A stretch of 64,000 nucleotides of DNA from Rummeliibacillus sp044763875. Its GTDB lineage: Bacteria; Bacillota; Bacilli; Bacillales_A; Planococcaceae. Made by a program: the position numbers and the translations under genes. The notes below the pieces were generated by a model, which was not told the DNA's origin, did no database searches, and saw only the letters and a list, made by a program, of their open reading frames with translations. Of this stretch, positions 8,465 through 17,150 are shown in pieces. The stretch covers positions 124,001 through 188,000 of the forward strand of contig NZ_JBIWGZ010000002.1 in assembly GCF_044763875.1 (NCBI RefSeq), written 5' to 3'. Within the stretch, counting starts at the first letter, position 1. The number at the start of each line of letters is the position of its first letter.

Positions 8465-9010
8465 TTATTTTACTAGATTATTTTTTGCCCACATAATAGC
8501 TAATATTGTTTTAGCATCGAAAATACGTTGTTCTTTTACTAATTGCTCCGCTTCTTCAATGGAAACTTCCATTAATTCGACAAATTCATCTTCATCTAAA
8601 CTCGCTGGTTGTGCGATTTCAAATAAGTTTCTCGCTACATATAAGTGAATCACTTCATCCGCAAAGCCTGGTGAAGTAGCAAACGACTGAATAAAATCAA
8701 GGTCCATTGCACCATACCCTGTTTCTTCTTCTAATTCTCTAATTGCCGTTAGTTCCGGTTTTTCTCCTGGTTCTAATTTCCCTGCAGGAATTTCTACAAT
8801 ACTGCGTTCAAGCGGCTTTCGGAATTGTTCCACCATTACAATTTTCCCTTCACTTGTAATCGGGATAATTGCTACAGCCCCAGGATGCTTGACTAATTCT
8901 CTTGTTGCAGTTTTACCATTAGGTAATGTTACTTCATCCACTTGTACTTTAATCACACGACCATCAAAGATTTGCTCTGTAGCAATCGTTTTTTCTTCAA
9001 ATTTTCTCAT
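8465..9010 (-). CDS. nudF: ADP-ribose pyrophosphatase (Nudix hydrolase)
   Basis: 181 aa. The Nudix box is complete: GKLEPGEKPELTAIRELEEE followed by TGYG, and the protein opens MRKFEEKTIATEQIFDGRV as B. subtilis NudF does. It hydrolyses ADP-ribose to AMP and ribose-5-phosphate. The frame is open for 55 more codons upstream, but GAGAGGG before the ATG at 9010 and the family N-terminus fix the start there. Transcribed away from yqkF, with only 71 bp between the two starts. Confidence 0.93.
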   Translation of the reverse strand: MRKFEEKTIATEQIFDGRVIKVQVDEVTLPNGKTATRELVKHPGAVAIIPITSEGKIVMVEQFRKPLERSIVEIPAGKLEPGEKPELTAIRELEEETGYGAMDLDFIQSFATSPGFADEVIHLYVARNLFEIAQPASLDEDEFVELMEVSIEEAEQLVKEQRIFDAKTILAIMWAKNNLVK

Positions 9011-9081
9011 GTAAAAAACCCTCTCTATTGTTCTTTTTCTATAAATCATTGTACCATTATCATAAAAGGAGGGGATATGTT

Positions 9082-9984
9082 TTGAAAAAACGTCAATTAG
9101 GTTCGAGTGATTTACATATTTCTGAAATTGGTTTTGGCTGTATGTCTTTACCAACTGATTTACAAGATGCTTCATATATTTTGGATGCAGCTCTTGACTA
9201 TGGTATTAATTATTTTGATACAGCAGACCTTTATAACCAAGGCTTAAATGAAGAAATCATTGGTCAACTTCTAAAAGAAAAAAGACAAGATATTATTTTA
9301 GCAACAAAAGTAGGAAATGTTTGGGATTCATCAGGTGATTCTTGGCACTGGGATGCTTCTAAAACACATATAAAAGAAGGTGTTAAAGATAGTTTACACC
9401 GCTTGCAAACAGATTATATAGATTTGTATCAATTGCATGGGGGTACGATTGAAGATGATTGGGATGAAGTGATAGATGCATTTGAAGAATTAAAACAAGA
9501 AGGACTGATTCGTGAATATGGTATTTCTTCTATTAGACCAAATGTCTTGAAACGTTTTTTACCAACTAGCAATGCCGTTTCTGTTATGATGCAATATAGC
9601 TTGCTTGATCGTAGACCTGAAGAATGGTTGGATTTCATCGCTGATCAAGGCGCATCTGTTGTAACACGGGGTTCTGTTGCGAAAGGGTTGCTAACCAATG
9701 AATGGCAAAAACGTCTGACAAAAACAAATGGTTATTTGACTTATTCCAAGGAAGAACTTGAAAATACTTTAACAAAACTTGCCCATTCGACAACTTCCAT
9801 TCATGCAGTTGCACTTCAATCAATTTTGCAGCATCAATCAATTGCATCTGCAGTTGTCGGCGCAAGCTCAAAAGAACAATTAGACACAACAATTAAAGCC
9901 TATGAAGAGATGAATACAATAAAAAATTTGGACGAACTTATTCGTCTTACAAAACAAGATACCTATTCATCTCATCGTAATTAA
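9082..9984 (+). CDS. yqkF: Aldo/keto reductase, YqkF type
   Basis: 300 aa NADPH-dependent aldo/keto reductase. Catalytic tetrad visible: Asp and Tyr in YFDTADLYNQG, Lys in ILATKVGNVW, His in LYQLHGG. The C-terminal cofactor-binding loop AVVGASSKEQL is present. The start is TTG, seven bases after AAAGGAGGGG; upstream in-frame ATG codons at 9028 fall outside any ribosome site and would overlap the nudF control region. Substrate unknown. The nudF-yqkF-yqkE-yqkD order is as in B. subtilis. Confidence 0.9.
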   Translation: MKKRQLGSSDLHISEIGFGCMSLPTDLQDASYILDAALDYGINYFDTADLYNQGLNEEIIGQLLKEKRQDIILATKVGNVWDSSGDSWHWDASKTHIKEGVKDSLHRLQTDYIDLYQLHGGTIEDDWDEVIDAFEELKQEGLIREYGISSIRPNVLKRFLPTSNAVSVMMQYSLLDRRPEEWLDFIADQGASVVTRGSVAKGLLTNEWQKRLTKTNGYLTYSKEELENTLTKLAHSTTSIHAVALQSILQHQSIASAVVGASSKEQLDTTIKAYEEMNTIKNLDELIRLTKQDTYSSHRN

Positions 9985-10026
9985 AAAATGCGTTAAGGAG
10001 TTTAAAAACTTCTTAACGCATTTTTT
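9985..10026. terminator. Bidirectional terminator between yqkF and yqkE
   Basis: Long near-perfect stem AATGCGTTAAGGAGTTT / AACTTCTTAACGCATT with A-run and T-run on either side, serving the two convergent genes. Confidence 0.9.
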
Positions 10027-10034
10027 GTATTCCA

Positions 10035-10295
10035 CTAAAATTTAGTGCCTTTATCTCCATACTCTTCAAGTAATTCAGCAAAAGATTTATTTTTTTCACG
10101 TTGTTTTCGTTCAAATGCTAGTTGTGCTTCTTTTTCTTCTTGCTGTTGCTGTTCTTTTGCTACTAGCTCTTTTTTTGCAAGTTTTAACTTAGCTAAAACT
10201 TCACCATTAAGTTGATCTTGTAGAGTTAGATTTTCTTCTTTCTCAACTGTCTTCGATTGAGATTGCGTTCTTTGTTGTCTTTTTTTCTTTGCCAT
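10035..10295 (-). CDS. yqkE: Conserved small charged protein YqkE
   Basis: 86 aa, highly charged, with Gln/Lys/Glu-rich helical segments (LVAKEQQQQEEKEAQLAF, FERKQREKNKSFAELLEE). The opening MAKKKRQQ and the REKNKSF-ELL segment match B. subtilis YqkE. Function unknown; probably a soluble, largely helical or disordered protein. The frame stays open 80 codons upstream without an ATG apart from one at 10355, but AAGGGGA before the ATG at 10295 and the family N-terminus fix this start. Confidence 0.82.
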   Translation of the reverse strand: MAKKKRQQRTQSQSKTVEKEENLTLQDQLNGEVLAKLKLAKKELVAKEQQQQEEKEAQLAFERKQREKNKSFAELLEEYGDKGTKF

Positions 10296-10535
10296 TTGAA
10301 TTTCCCCTTTTTGCTTTTTGTCGCTTTTTACGATCTTAATATCATTTTCATTCAATTTTATCTCTAGAGCATGTACTTTATCAACAGTAAATACGGATCC
10401 ATCATATAATATAGTAAAGAAAAAATTACTTATGAAGATGGATTTTATACCCTTGGGAAAAGTTCCACTATATCCAATTTTGGCTTTAAGTGAACGAATC
10501 TTACCATAAAATTTGCCTTTAACATCTACCGTTAT
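10296..10535 (-). pseudogene. Open frame fused in phase to yqkE, probable gene remnant
   Basis: Reading upstream of yqkE in the same phase, 80 codons carry no stop, from a TAA at 10536-10538 to the yqkE ATG. The translation (ITVDVKGKFYGKIRSLKAKI onward, then ILYDGSVFTVDKVHALEIKL) looks protein-like, but there is no ATG, GTG or TTG with a ribosome site at its beginning. It may be what is left of a small gene, or a chance open frame in AT-rich DNA. I do not recognise a family. Confidence 0.3.
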
Positions 10536-10614
10536 TTACAATAAATGTATTGAAGGATATACGTTATCCTAATTTCGCCGAAAAGTGCGCCGTATATGGA
10601 AGGAGGCACACGAG

Positions 10615-10686
10615 ATGGTCTTCAAAAATACACTACATTTCATTCCAACAATTCAAAAATCCAATTTAATTAATTTTAAAATTTGA
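10615..10686 (+). CDS. Possible 23-codon small ORF with strong ribosome site
   Basis: ATG preceded by AAGGAGGCACACGAG; the product would be MVFKNTLHFIPTIQKSNLIN plus three residues. It lies in the otherwise empty 500-bp gap between yqkE and yqkD. The ribosome site is the main support; no promoter or terminator is clear. Confidence 0.3.
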   Translation: MVFKNTLHFIPTIQKSNLINFKI

Positions 10687-10809
10687 ATAAAACAGGGAAT
10701 TAATATTCAAAAGGATGCCAAGCTATTAATATTTTCAACCTTTTTCCGAGTAGATATTTAAAGAACGCCGTATAAGCTATATCAACAAAGATAGAAAGTG
10801 GTGTTGCGT

Positions 10810-11754
10810 ATGAAAAAAAGAATTATTTGGATTTTTGGTTTAATAACCGGAATTGTAGGAGGTATTGTTACACTATTGGGTTATTTAGTAACGAGTCGGA
10901 TTATTTATATAAAGAAAAAAGATGATGATTTCATTTTAGAACGTGAAAAAAAGGCGTTGCGTTATGACGAAAAATGGTACGAATCAGTTGACAAAGAGCA
11001 CTTAAGTATTTCTTCACCTAACGGATATTTGATTAAAGGGATTTATTTTAAACCTTTACAAACGACAAATACAATGATTGTTTGCCATGGTGTGACAGAA
11101 AACAAAGTAAACTCTGTAAAATATGTTCGATTATTCGAAAGACTTGGTTTTAATACGGTAGTCTATGATCACAGAAGACATGGTGAGTCAGGTGGTAAGA
11201 CAACAAGCTATGGTTATTATGAAAAATTTGATCTGCAGGCTGTACTTCATTCAATAACAGAAAGATTAAACGATGATGCAATTATTGGTGTGCACGGTGA
11301 GTCTATGGGAGCTGCAACGACATTATTATATGCTGGAACATTAGAAGACAAAGCGAACTTTTATATTGCTGACTGTCCGTATTCTGATTTCTCTGAAGAA
11401 CTTTATCATTTACTCACAAAGCAAACACCATTTAAAAGTCCACTCGCTATTAAACTCGCGAATATATTTTTGCGATTACGTGATGGCTATTGGTTAAAAA
11501 GCATAGCTCCTCGTACAGCGGTTACCAATATTGAAAAACCCGTGCTTTTCATTCATAGCTTACCCGATGATTTTATATTACCTGGAATGACAATCGAATT
11601 ATATCGATTAAAGAATGGTCCTAAAATGTTAAAACTATTTGAGCAAGGTGCACATGCCCAATCATTCAATACAAATCCTCAAGAATATGAAGACACTGTT
11701 CGAGAATTTATAAAAGAGTATGCGTTGAATAAGAACGATTCCTTAAAAGTCTAA
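10810..11754 (+). CDS. yqkD: Membrane-anchored alpha/beta hydrolase, YqkD type
   Basis: 314 aa. An N-terminal signal-anchor helix (residues ~5-28, IIWIFGLITGIVGGIVTLLG) precedes an alpha/beta-hydrolase domain. Nucleophile Ser in GVHGESMGAA, acid Asp in HSLPDDFILP, and catalytic His in GAHAQSF. The oxyanion region VCHGVTENK is also visible. GTG codons at 10798 and 10801 are alternative starts; the ATG at 10810 is preferred because GTGGTG sits six bases before it. Substrate unknown. Synteny with B. subtilis yqkD supports the name. Confidence 0.85.
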   Translation: MKKRIIWIFGLITGIVGGIVTLLGYLVTSRIIYIKKKDDDFILEREKKALRYDEKWYESVDKEHLSISSPNGYLIKGIYFKPLQTTNTMIVCHGVTENKVNSVKYVRLFERLGFNTVVYDHRRHGESGGKTTSYGYYEKFDLQAVLHSITERLNDDAIIGVHGESMGAATTLLYAGTLEDKANFYIADCPYSDFSEELYHLLTKQTPFKSPLAIKLANIFLRLRDGYWLKSIAPRTAVTNIEKPVLFIHSLPDDFILPGMTIELYRLKNGPKMLKLFEQGAHAQSFNTNPQEYEDTVREFIKEYALNKNDSLKV

Positions 11755-11870
11755 TTTTTAGGTCTTTTTTTCTATCTGATTTAGCTGTTTGACCCTATCT
11801 GATTCTATCGCTTAATAATTTCTCTCCAAAATATAATGAGCGTTACACTTTATAATCGCACACAAAATAA

Positions 11871-11907
11871 AAATGCCACCGAAAGAAATTTTCGATGGCA
11901 TTTTTTT
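11871..11907. terminator. Terminator between yqkD and yneF
   Basis: ATGCCACCGAAA / TTTTCGATGGCAT stem with a GAAA loop, followed by seven T on the plus strand and A-rich on the other side, so usable by both convergent genes. Confidence 0.85.
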
Positions 11908-11995
11908 AATTGAATATTCCACTATTTAAAATTGAGTTTTATCAAAGGACTGTCCATAAAAGCAAGTATATCGCTAAATTTCGGACAAAACCGTT

Positions 11996-12214
11996 TTATT
12001 TACTCAATTTATTCATTTGGTTCATCATTTGTTTGATTTGTTTTTCAGATGGTTTACGTCCCATTTGAGTCATCATAACACGTAACATTTGTTCGTTAAT
12101 AGGTGGGTTTTCTTTTAAGTATTTCATCATATATTGACGAGCGATAAAGAATCCGCCAACTAAACCTACGATTAATGCTACTACTATTAAAGTAATCGCT
12201 AATCCAGTACTCAC
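11996..12214 (-). CDS. yneF: Small membrane protein YneF (UPF0154)
   Basis: 72 aa with one N-terminal TM helix (LIVVALIVGLVGGFFIA) and the family segments ARQYMMKYLKENPPINEQML and GRKPSEKQIKQMM. Function unknown. The start is GTG at 12214 with AGAGGAGG upstream; the in-frame ATG at 12259 has no ribosome site. It follows sirA and tkt in the same order as in B. subtilis. Confidence 0.92.
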   Translation of the reverse strand: MSTGLAITLIVVALIVGLVGGFFIARQYMMKYLKENPPINEQMLRVMMTQMGRKPSEKQIKQMMNQMNKLSK

Positions 12215-12306
12215 TAATTTTCCTCCTCTAAAATTCGCATACGAGAAAAGTATCTCCAAAGAGGATTATACAATAAAAACTACTTCGATACTACTATTTA
12301 TCTGAT

Positions 12307-12747
12307 TTATCCCTTTGCAACAACTGAAAATTTAGGCGGTTTTAGCCAACCACATTCCATTTCATTTTTGTTAAATCCGATAAAACCCGAACTAATCTTT
12401 GATAATGTCGCAAATAGGTCTAATTCCAACATACGAGATCCAACGCAAGTGACAACCATATAATACGGTTGAATTTCAATATGTAAATCACCTTTAAATT
12501 CGTTTGTCAAAAAGATTTCATGGTTCTTCATATGAATTGCAGAGAAATTTTTATATAAATATTGTTCGATAAATGCTTCAATTTCTTTTACCGGCAATAA
12601 TTCACATAAATAAGCTAATTCCTGCGAAGGATAAAAAGTATTATTTTCAGTTTTTAAGTTTTTAATTAATTCAAATAATAACCGTTCTCTCCCGTATACA
12701 AATGACTGATGCTTTTTTTTGACATGAAAGATTGAGTAAACACGCAT
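12307..12747 (-). CDS. sirA: Sporulation inhibitor of replication SirA
   Basis: 146 aa. Binds DnaA domain I during sporulation to stop new rounds of replication. Family features: the early YGRERLLFELI segment and the C-terminal GFIGFNKNEMECGWLKPPKF, which corresponds to the conserved YGWLKP of B. subtilis SirA. The tkt-sirA-yneF order is conserved. Overall sequence is divergent, as expected for this fast-evolving family. Confidence 0.85.
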   Translation of the reverse strand: MRVYSIFHVKKKHQSFVYGRERLLFELIKNLKTENNTFYPSQELAYLCELLPVKEIEAFIEQYLYKNFSAIHMKNHEIFLTNEFKGDLHIEIQPYYMVVTCVGSRMLELDLFATLSKISSGFIGFNKNEMECGWLKPPKFSVVAKG

Positions 12748-12844
12748 CTATTGTCACTCCCTTCTTTCATGTAATTATACCTTCATTTTATCGAATATTT
12801 TGTCAATTCTAACTGTAAATAATACACTTTCTTTGTCAAAAAAC

Positions 12845-12875
12845 AAAAAGTAGAGGCAAAATACCTCTACTTTTT
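12845..12875 (-). terminator. Terminator after tkt
   Basis: AAAAGTAGAGG / CCTCTACTTTT perfect stem with a 7-nt loop, T-rich on the minus strand; just past the tkt stop. Confidence 0.9.
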
Positions 12876-12882
12876 AAAAGTT

Positions 12883-14886
12883 TTATTTTTCAAATAGTGC
12901 TTTTACTTTTGATACAACATTTTCAACTGTAAAGCCATATTCCTTCATAACGATTTCACCTGGAGCACTTGCACCGAAACCATCAATTGCTAGCACATCA
13001 CCTTCGAAACCTGTATATTTATGCCAGCCAAATGATGATGCCATTTCGATTGCTAAACGTTTTGTTACTGCTTTTGGCAATACGCTTTCTTTATAGGCTG
13101 CATCTTGTTCTTCAAAGCGTGCAAAATCAGGCATAGAAACAACAGTTACATCAATACCTTCTTTTGCAAGTTCAGCTTTAGCAGCAACTGCTAGTTGGAC
13201 TTCTGAACCAGTTGCAAGTACTAATGCATCTGCCACTTCTTTGCTTGCTTTTTCTACAATATAAGCACCTTTCGCAACGCCCTCGTATACTTTTTGTACT
13301 TCAACATTAAGAACTGGTAAGTCTTGACGAGATAATACTAAAGCTGTAGGGCGGTTTTTAGAAGATACTGCAAGTTTCCAAGCTGCTGCTGATTCATTAG
13401 CATCTGCTGGGCGAATAACAGAAAGATTTGGCATTGCACGTAATGCTGCTAAATGTTCGATTGGTTCATGAGTTGGACCATCTTCCCCTACTGCGATTGA
13501 ATCATGAGTGAATACGTATGTTACAGGCAGTCCCATAAGTGCAGAAAGACGAACTGCTGGACGAACGTAATCAGAGAATACGAAGAATGTACCGCCAAAA
13601 ACGTTTAAACCACCATGAAGTGCCATACCATTAAGAGCTGCACCCATTGCAAATTCACGAACACCGAACCAAATGTTACGACCCTCGCGATCAGTTGCTG
13701 AGAAGTCGCCTGCACCTTTAATCGTTGTTTTGTTTGAACCTGCAAGATCGGCACTACCACCGAAGAATGCTGGGATTTTTTTAGCTAATGCATTAATTAC
13801 TTCACCTGAAGATGAACGCGTTGCAATCGATTTGCCAGCTTCGTAAGTTGGAATTTCAGCATCGAAATCTGTTGGAAGTTCACCTGAGATTGCTTGTTCT
13901 AATTGTGCACCTAGTTCAGGGAATGCTTCTTTGTATGCATCAAATTGTGCATTCCATGCTGTTTCAGCATCTTCACCTTGAACTTTAGAAGCTTGTTTAA
14001 ATGTTTCGTATACTTCTTCTGGTACAAAGAAATCTTCATTATCCCATTCATATGCTTGTTTTGTAAGCATTACTTCATCTGTTCCAAGTGGTGAACCGTG
14101 GGAAGCAGATTTACCAGATTTGTTTGGTGAACCAAAACCAATTACAGTTTTCACTTCAATTAAAGTTGGTTGACCTTTGTGCGCTTTTGCTTGTTCAATT
14201 GCTTTATTAATAACTTCTATGTCATTGCCGTCTTCTACTAATAAGTAGTTCCAGCCATATGCTTTAAAACGTTCTGCTGTATTATCAGAGAATGATTTGT
14301 TTAAATCACCATCTAATGAGATGTCATTACTATCATAAAGAACAATCAGTTTTTCTAGTTGTAAATGACCTGCAAGTGAAGCAGCTTCTGCAGAAACACC
14401 TTCCATTAAGTCACCATCACCGCATAATGCAAATGTATAGTGATTAATAATGTCGTTTTCAGGCTTATTATAAACACCTGATAAATGTGCTTCAGCCATT
14501 GCCATACCGACAGCCATTGAAATCCCTTGTCCAAGTGGACCAGTTGTAGCTTCTACACCAGCTGTATGACCATATTCAGGGTGTCCTGGAGTTAATGAAC
14601 CCCATTGACGGAAGTTTTTAATTTCTTCCATTGGAAGGTCATAACCACCTAAATGAAGTAAGCTATATAAAAGCATTGAACCATGCCCTGCTGATAAAAC
14701 AAATCGGTCACGGTTAAACCATTTAGGATTTTTTGGATTGTGGTGTAATTGTTTTGTCCAAAGAGTATAAGCCATTGGAGCTGCACCCATTGGAAGCCCT
14801 GGATGACCAGAGTTTGCTTTTTCAATTGCGTCAATAGACAAAGTACGGATTGTATTAATTGCAAGCTGATCTGCTTGTTGAGTCAT
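12883..14886 (-). CDS. tkt: Transketolase
   Basis: 667 aa, full length. TPP-binding motif GDGDLMEGVSAEAASLAGH near residue 155, the pyrimidine domain with EDGPTHEPIEHLAALR, and the C-terminal domain. It moves two-carbon ketol units in the non-oxidative pentose phosphate pathway using TPP and Mg. It is followed by its own terminator, then sirA and yneF. Confidence 0.97.
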   Translation of the reverse strand: MTQQADQLAINTIRTLSIDAIEKANSGHPGLPMGAAPMAYTLWTKQLHHNPKNPKWFNRDRFVLSAGHGSMLLYSLLHLGGYDLPMEEIKNFRQWGSLTPGHPEYGHTAGVEATTGPLGQGISMAVGMAMAEAHLSGVYNKPENDIINHYTFALCGDGDLMEGVSAEAASLAGHLQLEKLIVLYDSNDISLDGDLNKSFSDNTAERFKAYGWNYLLVEDGNDIEVINKAIEQAKAHKGQPTLIEVKTVIGFGSPNKSGKSASHGSPLGTDEVMLTKQAYEWDNEDFFVPEEVYETFKQASKVQGEDAETAWNAQFDAYKEAFPELGAQLEQAISGELPTDFDAEIPTYEAGKSIATRSSSGEVINALAKKIPAFFGGSADLAGSNKTTIKGAGDFSATDREGRNIWFGVREFAMGAALNGMALHGGLNVFGGTFFVFSDYVRPAVRLSALMGLPVTYVFTHDSIAVGEDGPTHEPIEHLAALRAMPNLSVIRPADANESAAAWKLAVSSKNRPTALVLSRQDLPVLNVEVQKVYEGVAKGAYIVEKASKEVADALVLATGSEVQLAVAAKAELAKEGIDVTVVSMPDFARFEEQDAAYKESVLPKAVTKRLAIEMASSFGWHKYTGFEGDVLAIDGFGASAPGEIVMKEYGFTVENVVSKVKALFEK

Positions 14887-14978
14887 GAATAGACATCCTT
14901 TCTTAAAGCAAAATATTATTCTATTACAGTGTAGTCAACATTTCTACATAAAACAATGCTTTTTAGACAATTGTTCAG

Positions 14979-15215
14979 TTAATTTAATGGTTTGTTTCTT
15001 TGTTGTTTTGCACGTAATTTTGCTGGAGTTACTTCATCGCCATTTGGATCGAAAACACGTACATTTTCAATTGTACCTCGCATTGACTCACGGAAAGTAT
15101 CTAAATATTCTTTTCGAAGCTTAGTTTGTTCTTTTGCTTCCTCAACAGTTAAACCTGCTTCTTTTGATTTTTTTGATAAATAGTTAATACGTTGAATTTT
15201 TTCTTTTGGTAACAT
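14979..15215 (-). CDS. ynzC: Small conserved protein YnzC (DUF896/UPF0291)
   Basis: 78 aa, helical hairpin family. Recognisable: INYLSKKSKEAGLTVEEAKE, LRKEYLDTFRESMRGTIENV and DPNGDEVTPAKLR. In B. subtilis the YneA-YneB-YnzC operon is SOS-controlled. The ATG at 15215 is preferred over the one at 15233 because AAAGGTG lies between them. Here a pseudogene separates ynzC from yneB. Confidence 0.9.
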   Translation of the reverse strand: MLPKEKIQRINYLSKKSKEAGLTVEEAKEQTKLRKEYLDTFRESMRGTIENVRVFDPNGDEVTPAKLRAKQQRNKPLN

Positions 15216-15381
15216 GTTTAACACACCTTTCATTACTACATTAACATAAAGGTATGCAAAAAAAGCTCCAAGCGCAAGCTTAATGCTTCATTTTGTCGAC
15301 AAAACCTATCATAATTTGCTATTTATCTTTCTCAAGCGATCATTCCCGACAAATGGCTGGAGATTAAAACAGACTTATGAG

Positions 15382-15805
15382 TAGATAAACAGCAGTCACC
15401 CAAATAAATGGATCAAGCGCGATTTCACAAGAGATTGTTACATATTGGCTTGCATCAGATTTATATGAGAATCATTTAATCGAACTACGAGATCATTTAA
15501 AGGTTCGTGCTAAATTTGTTGAAAATATTCTTACTGAACAATTCAGCTCGATCGCTACATGGGAAAGTCCTCAAGGGGGATTTTATATTTGGCTAAGATT
15601 TAATGAATCTATTGTGACAAAAGATTTTTTCTTAAAACTTCTAAAAAGAAATGTACTGATTAATCCTGGTTTCATCTATGATGCAGAAGATACAAATCAC
15701 ATTAGAATGTCCTACTCATATGCATCATTAGATAATTTAAAGGTAGGATTAGACATCTTATATGAAGAAAGTCTTTCGATGATAAAAAACAGTTGTACTC
15801 CATAG
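15382..15805 (+). pseudogene. C-terminal remnant of a PLP-dependent aminotransferase (MocR/GntR type)
   Basis: An open frame of about 140 codons, after a TAA at 15379-15381, translates as the last third of a fold-type I aminotransferase: NGSSAISQEIVTYWLASDLY, then HLIELRDHLKVRAKFVENIL, then the family SPQGGFYIWLRF and NVLINPGFIYDAED-HIRMSYSYA. The segment that would hold the PLP lysine, and everything before it (winged helix and large domain of a MocR protein), is missing. No plausible start codon. It sits between ynzC and yneB, where B. subtilis has no gene. A 5' deletion is the simplest explanation. Confidence 0.75.
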
Positions 15806-15826
15806 CATGGAATACAACTGCTTTTT
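15790..15826 (+). terminator. Terminator of the aminotransferase remnant
   Basis: CAGTTGTACTCCA / TGGAATACAACTG stem overlapping the last codons, followed by CTTTTTCTT. Confidence 0.75.
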
Positions 15827-16015
15827 CTTAAAGCTATGTTATTGGATATTGTCGAATTTTTCTCTAAAGCGCTAGCATTAAGTGCACAAAGCTTTCTTAC
15901 GCTTTGTGTAATCTCTGGCACAATAACAATTCCTTTCGAATATCAATCAAATTTAAGAACGCCTTTTCTTAATGGTAGATATTAAACATTGTGAAATATT
16001 AAATGAACTGAAAAC

Positions 16016-16672
16016 TTATTTATCCTGTTCTTCTTCATATTCTTTAAAACGTCTGTGAACAGTTGCTTTACTAATTTGAAAACCTAAGCCATTTAAAGTT
16101 GAAGTTATTTCTTCAAAGGTCATGCCTTTTTGTCTTAAGCTAATTATTTGTTCAATAGGCACATCTATCCGGTCTCTGCCTTCCGGATTACCTCGATCCT
16201 TCAAATTATTTTCGGGTCTGTATCCATTTTGAACAGCTCTTTTCATACCTCGGCGTATTTTCGCATTATGTAATTTTCGTTGATACTCCTCTACAAGAGC
16301 TAAAATTTCAAGCAACATAGTATCCATATCATTCAACTTAATATTGCCGGAATCACTTAAGGTAAATATATCAACATTCATCTTTTGCAATAAATGCAAA
16401 ACGGCCATTCGTCCATTACCACGTCCTAAACGTGTCTCATCTTGAACAAATAAGGTGAAAATGTGATATTCCTTCATAAACTCTAGTAAATCTAATAAAC
16501 CTTCACGATCAATATCATAACCACTATGTCTGTCCGTAAATACTTCTGCTACTTCATATCCTTCTGATTTTGCAAAGTCTCTTAGTTCAATCTCTTGTCT
16601 TTCTATTGATGTATCTTGTGTTTCCTTTTCTGTGCTTACACGACAATACAATACTGCCTTATTATTCATCAT
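16016..16672 (-). CDS. yneB: Serine recombinase (resolvase-like) YneB
   Basis: 218 aa. N-terminal resolvase domain with the nucleophile Ser13 in LYCRVSTEKE and the DETRLGRG arginine motif; C-terminal helix-turn-helix (EEITSTLNGLGFQISKATVH). In B. subtilis yneB is a LexA-controlled host gene of unclear role, not a mobile element. The start overlaps the end of yneA by 4 bp, so the two are translationally coupled. Confidence 0.9.
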   Translation of the reverse strand: MMNNKAVLYCRVSTEKETQDTSIERQEIELRDFAKSEGYEVAEVFTDRHSGYDIDREGLLDLLEFMKEYHIFTLFVQDETRLGRGNGRMAVLHLLQKMNVDIFTLSDSGNIKLNDMDTMLLEILALVEEYQRKLHNAKIRRGMKRAVQNGYRPENNLKDRGNPEGRDRIDVPIEQIISLRQKGMTFEEITSTLNGLGFQISKATVHRRFKEYEEEQDK

Positions 16673-16983
16673 TTTCTGTCACTCGCCAATTCTATTCCTT
16701 CATCTTTTGAAATTGATTTTTTATAATCTGGAATAATTAAAGTATGACCAGCTATTATTTTATCGTCAAACATATTGTTTTCATTTTTCACTAAGCGTAC
16801 CCACTCGTCATTTGATAAATCACCTTTGTATTGATCGGATAATGCCCATAGTGTATCTCCTTCTTGTATTTCAATATTAGTATATTTTGTCGTATCTCTA
16901 TTTGATATAAAAAGAATGATCATACCAATTGTTACGAATATGATTAGTAATGCTGCATTTTGATTTCTATTAACCCAGTTCAT
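16669..16983 (-). CDS. yneA: SOS cell-division suppressor YneA
   Basis: 104 aa. One TM helix at residues ~9-28 (ALLIIFVTIGMIILFI), then an extracellular LysM domain (IQEGDTLWALSDQY ... IIAGHTLIIPDY). YneA delays division during DNA damage. The start is the ATG at 16983 with GGAAGGA upstream; the frame is open 25 codons further but that would run through the LexA boxes. Divergent from lexA, sharing a control region. Confidence 0.9.
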   Translation of the reverse strand: MNWVNRNQNAALLIIFVTIGMIILFISNRDTTKYTNIEIQEGDTLWALSDQYKGDLSNDEWVRLVKNENNMFDDKIIAGHTLIIPDYKKSISKDEGIELASDRK

Positions 16984-17000
16984 ATGAATCTTCCTTCCAT

Positions 17001-17081
17001 CGAATGTTTGTTCGGAATGTATGTTCTCAATATAAACCGAACACTTGTTTTTTGTCAAACACTTTTTCGAACCTACGTTTG
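17001..17081. promoter_or_regulatory. LexA (SOS) boxes between yneA and lexA
   Basis: Three matches to CGAAC-N4-GTTCG: 17001-17014 (CGAATGTTTGTTCG, one mismatch), 17038-17051 (CGAACACTTGTTTT, two) and 17068-17081 (CGAACCTACGTTTG, one). The last overlaps the lexA -35. The divergent yneA and lexA are controlled by LexA in B. subtilis through the same arrangement. Confidence 0.85.
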
Positions 17082-17107
17082 CATTTTTTGTTCGGTAATG
17101 CTATACT
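17079..17107 (+). promoter_or_regulatory. SigmaA promoter of lexA
   Basis: TTGCAT (17079-17084), 17-bp spacer, TATACT (17102-17107), overlapped by the third LexA box. Confidence 0.75.
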
Positions 17108-17150
17108 AAATTTAACAATTAGAAGAATACTAAGATAAGAGGTGAATGGA

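Noticed and set aside
16016..16672. YneB serine recombinase as sign of a transposon
   Set aside because: It is the conserved LexA-regulated yneA-yneB pair; no inverted repeats or transposase nearby.
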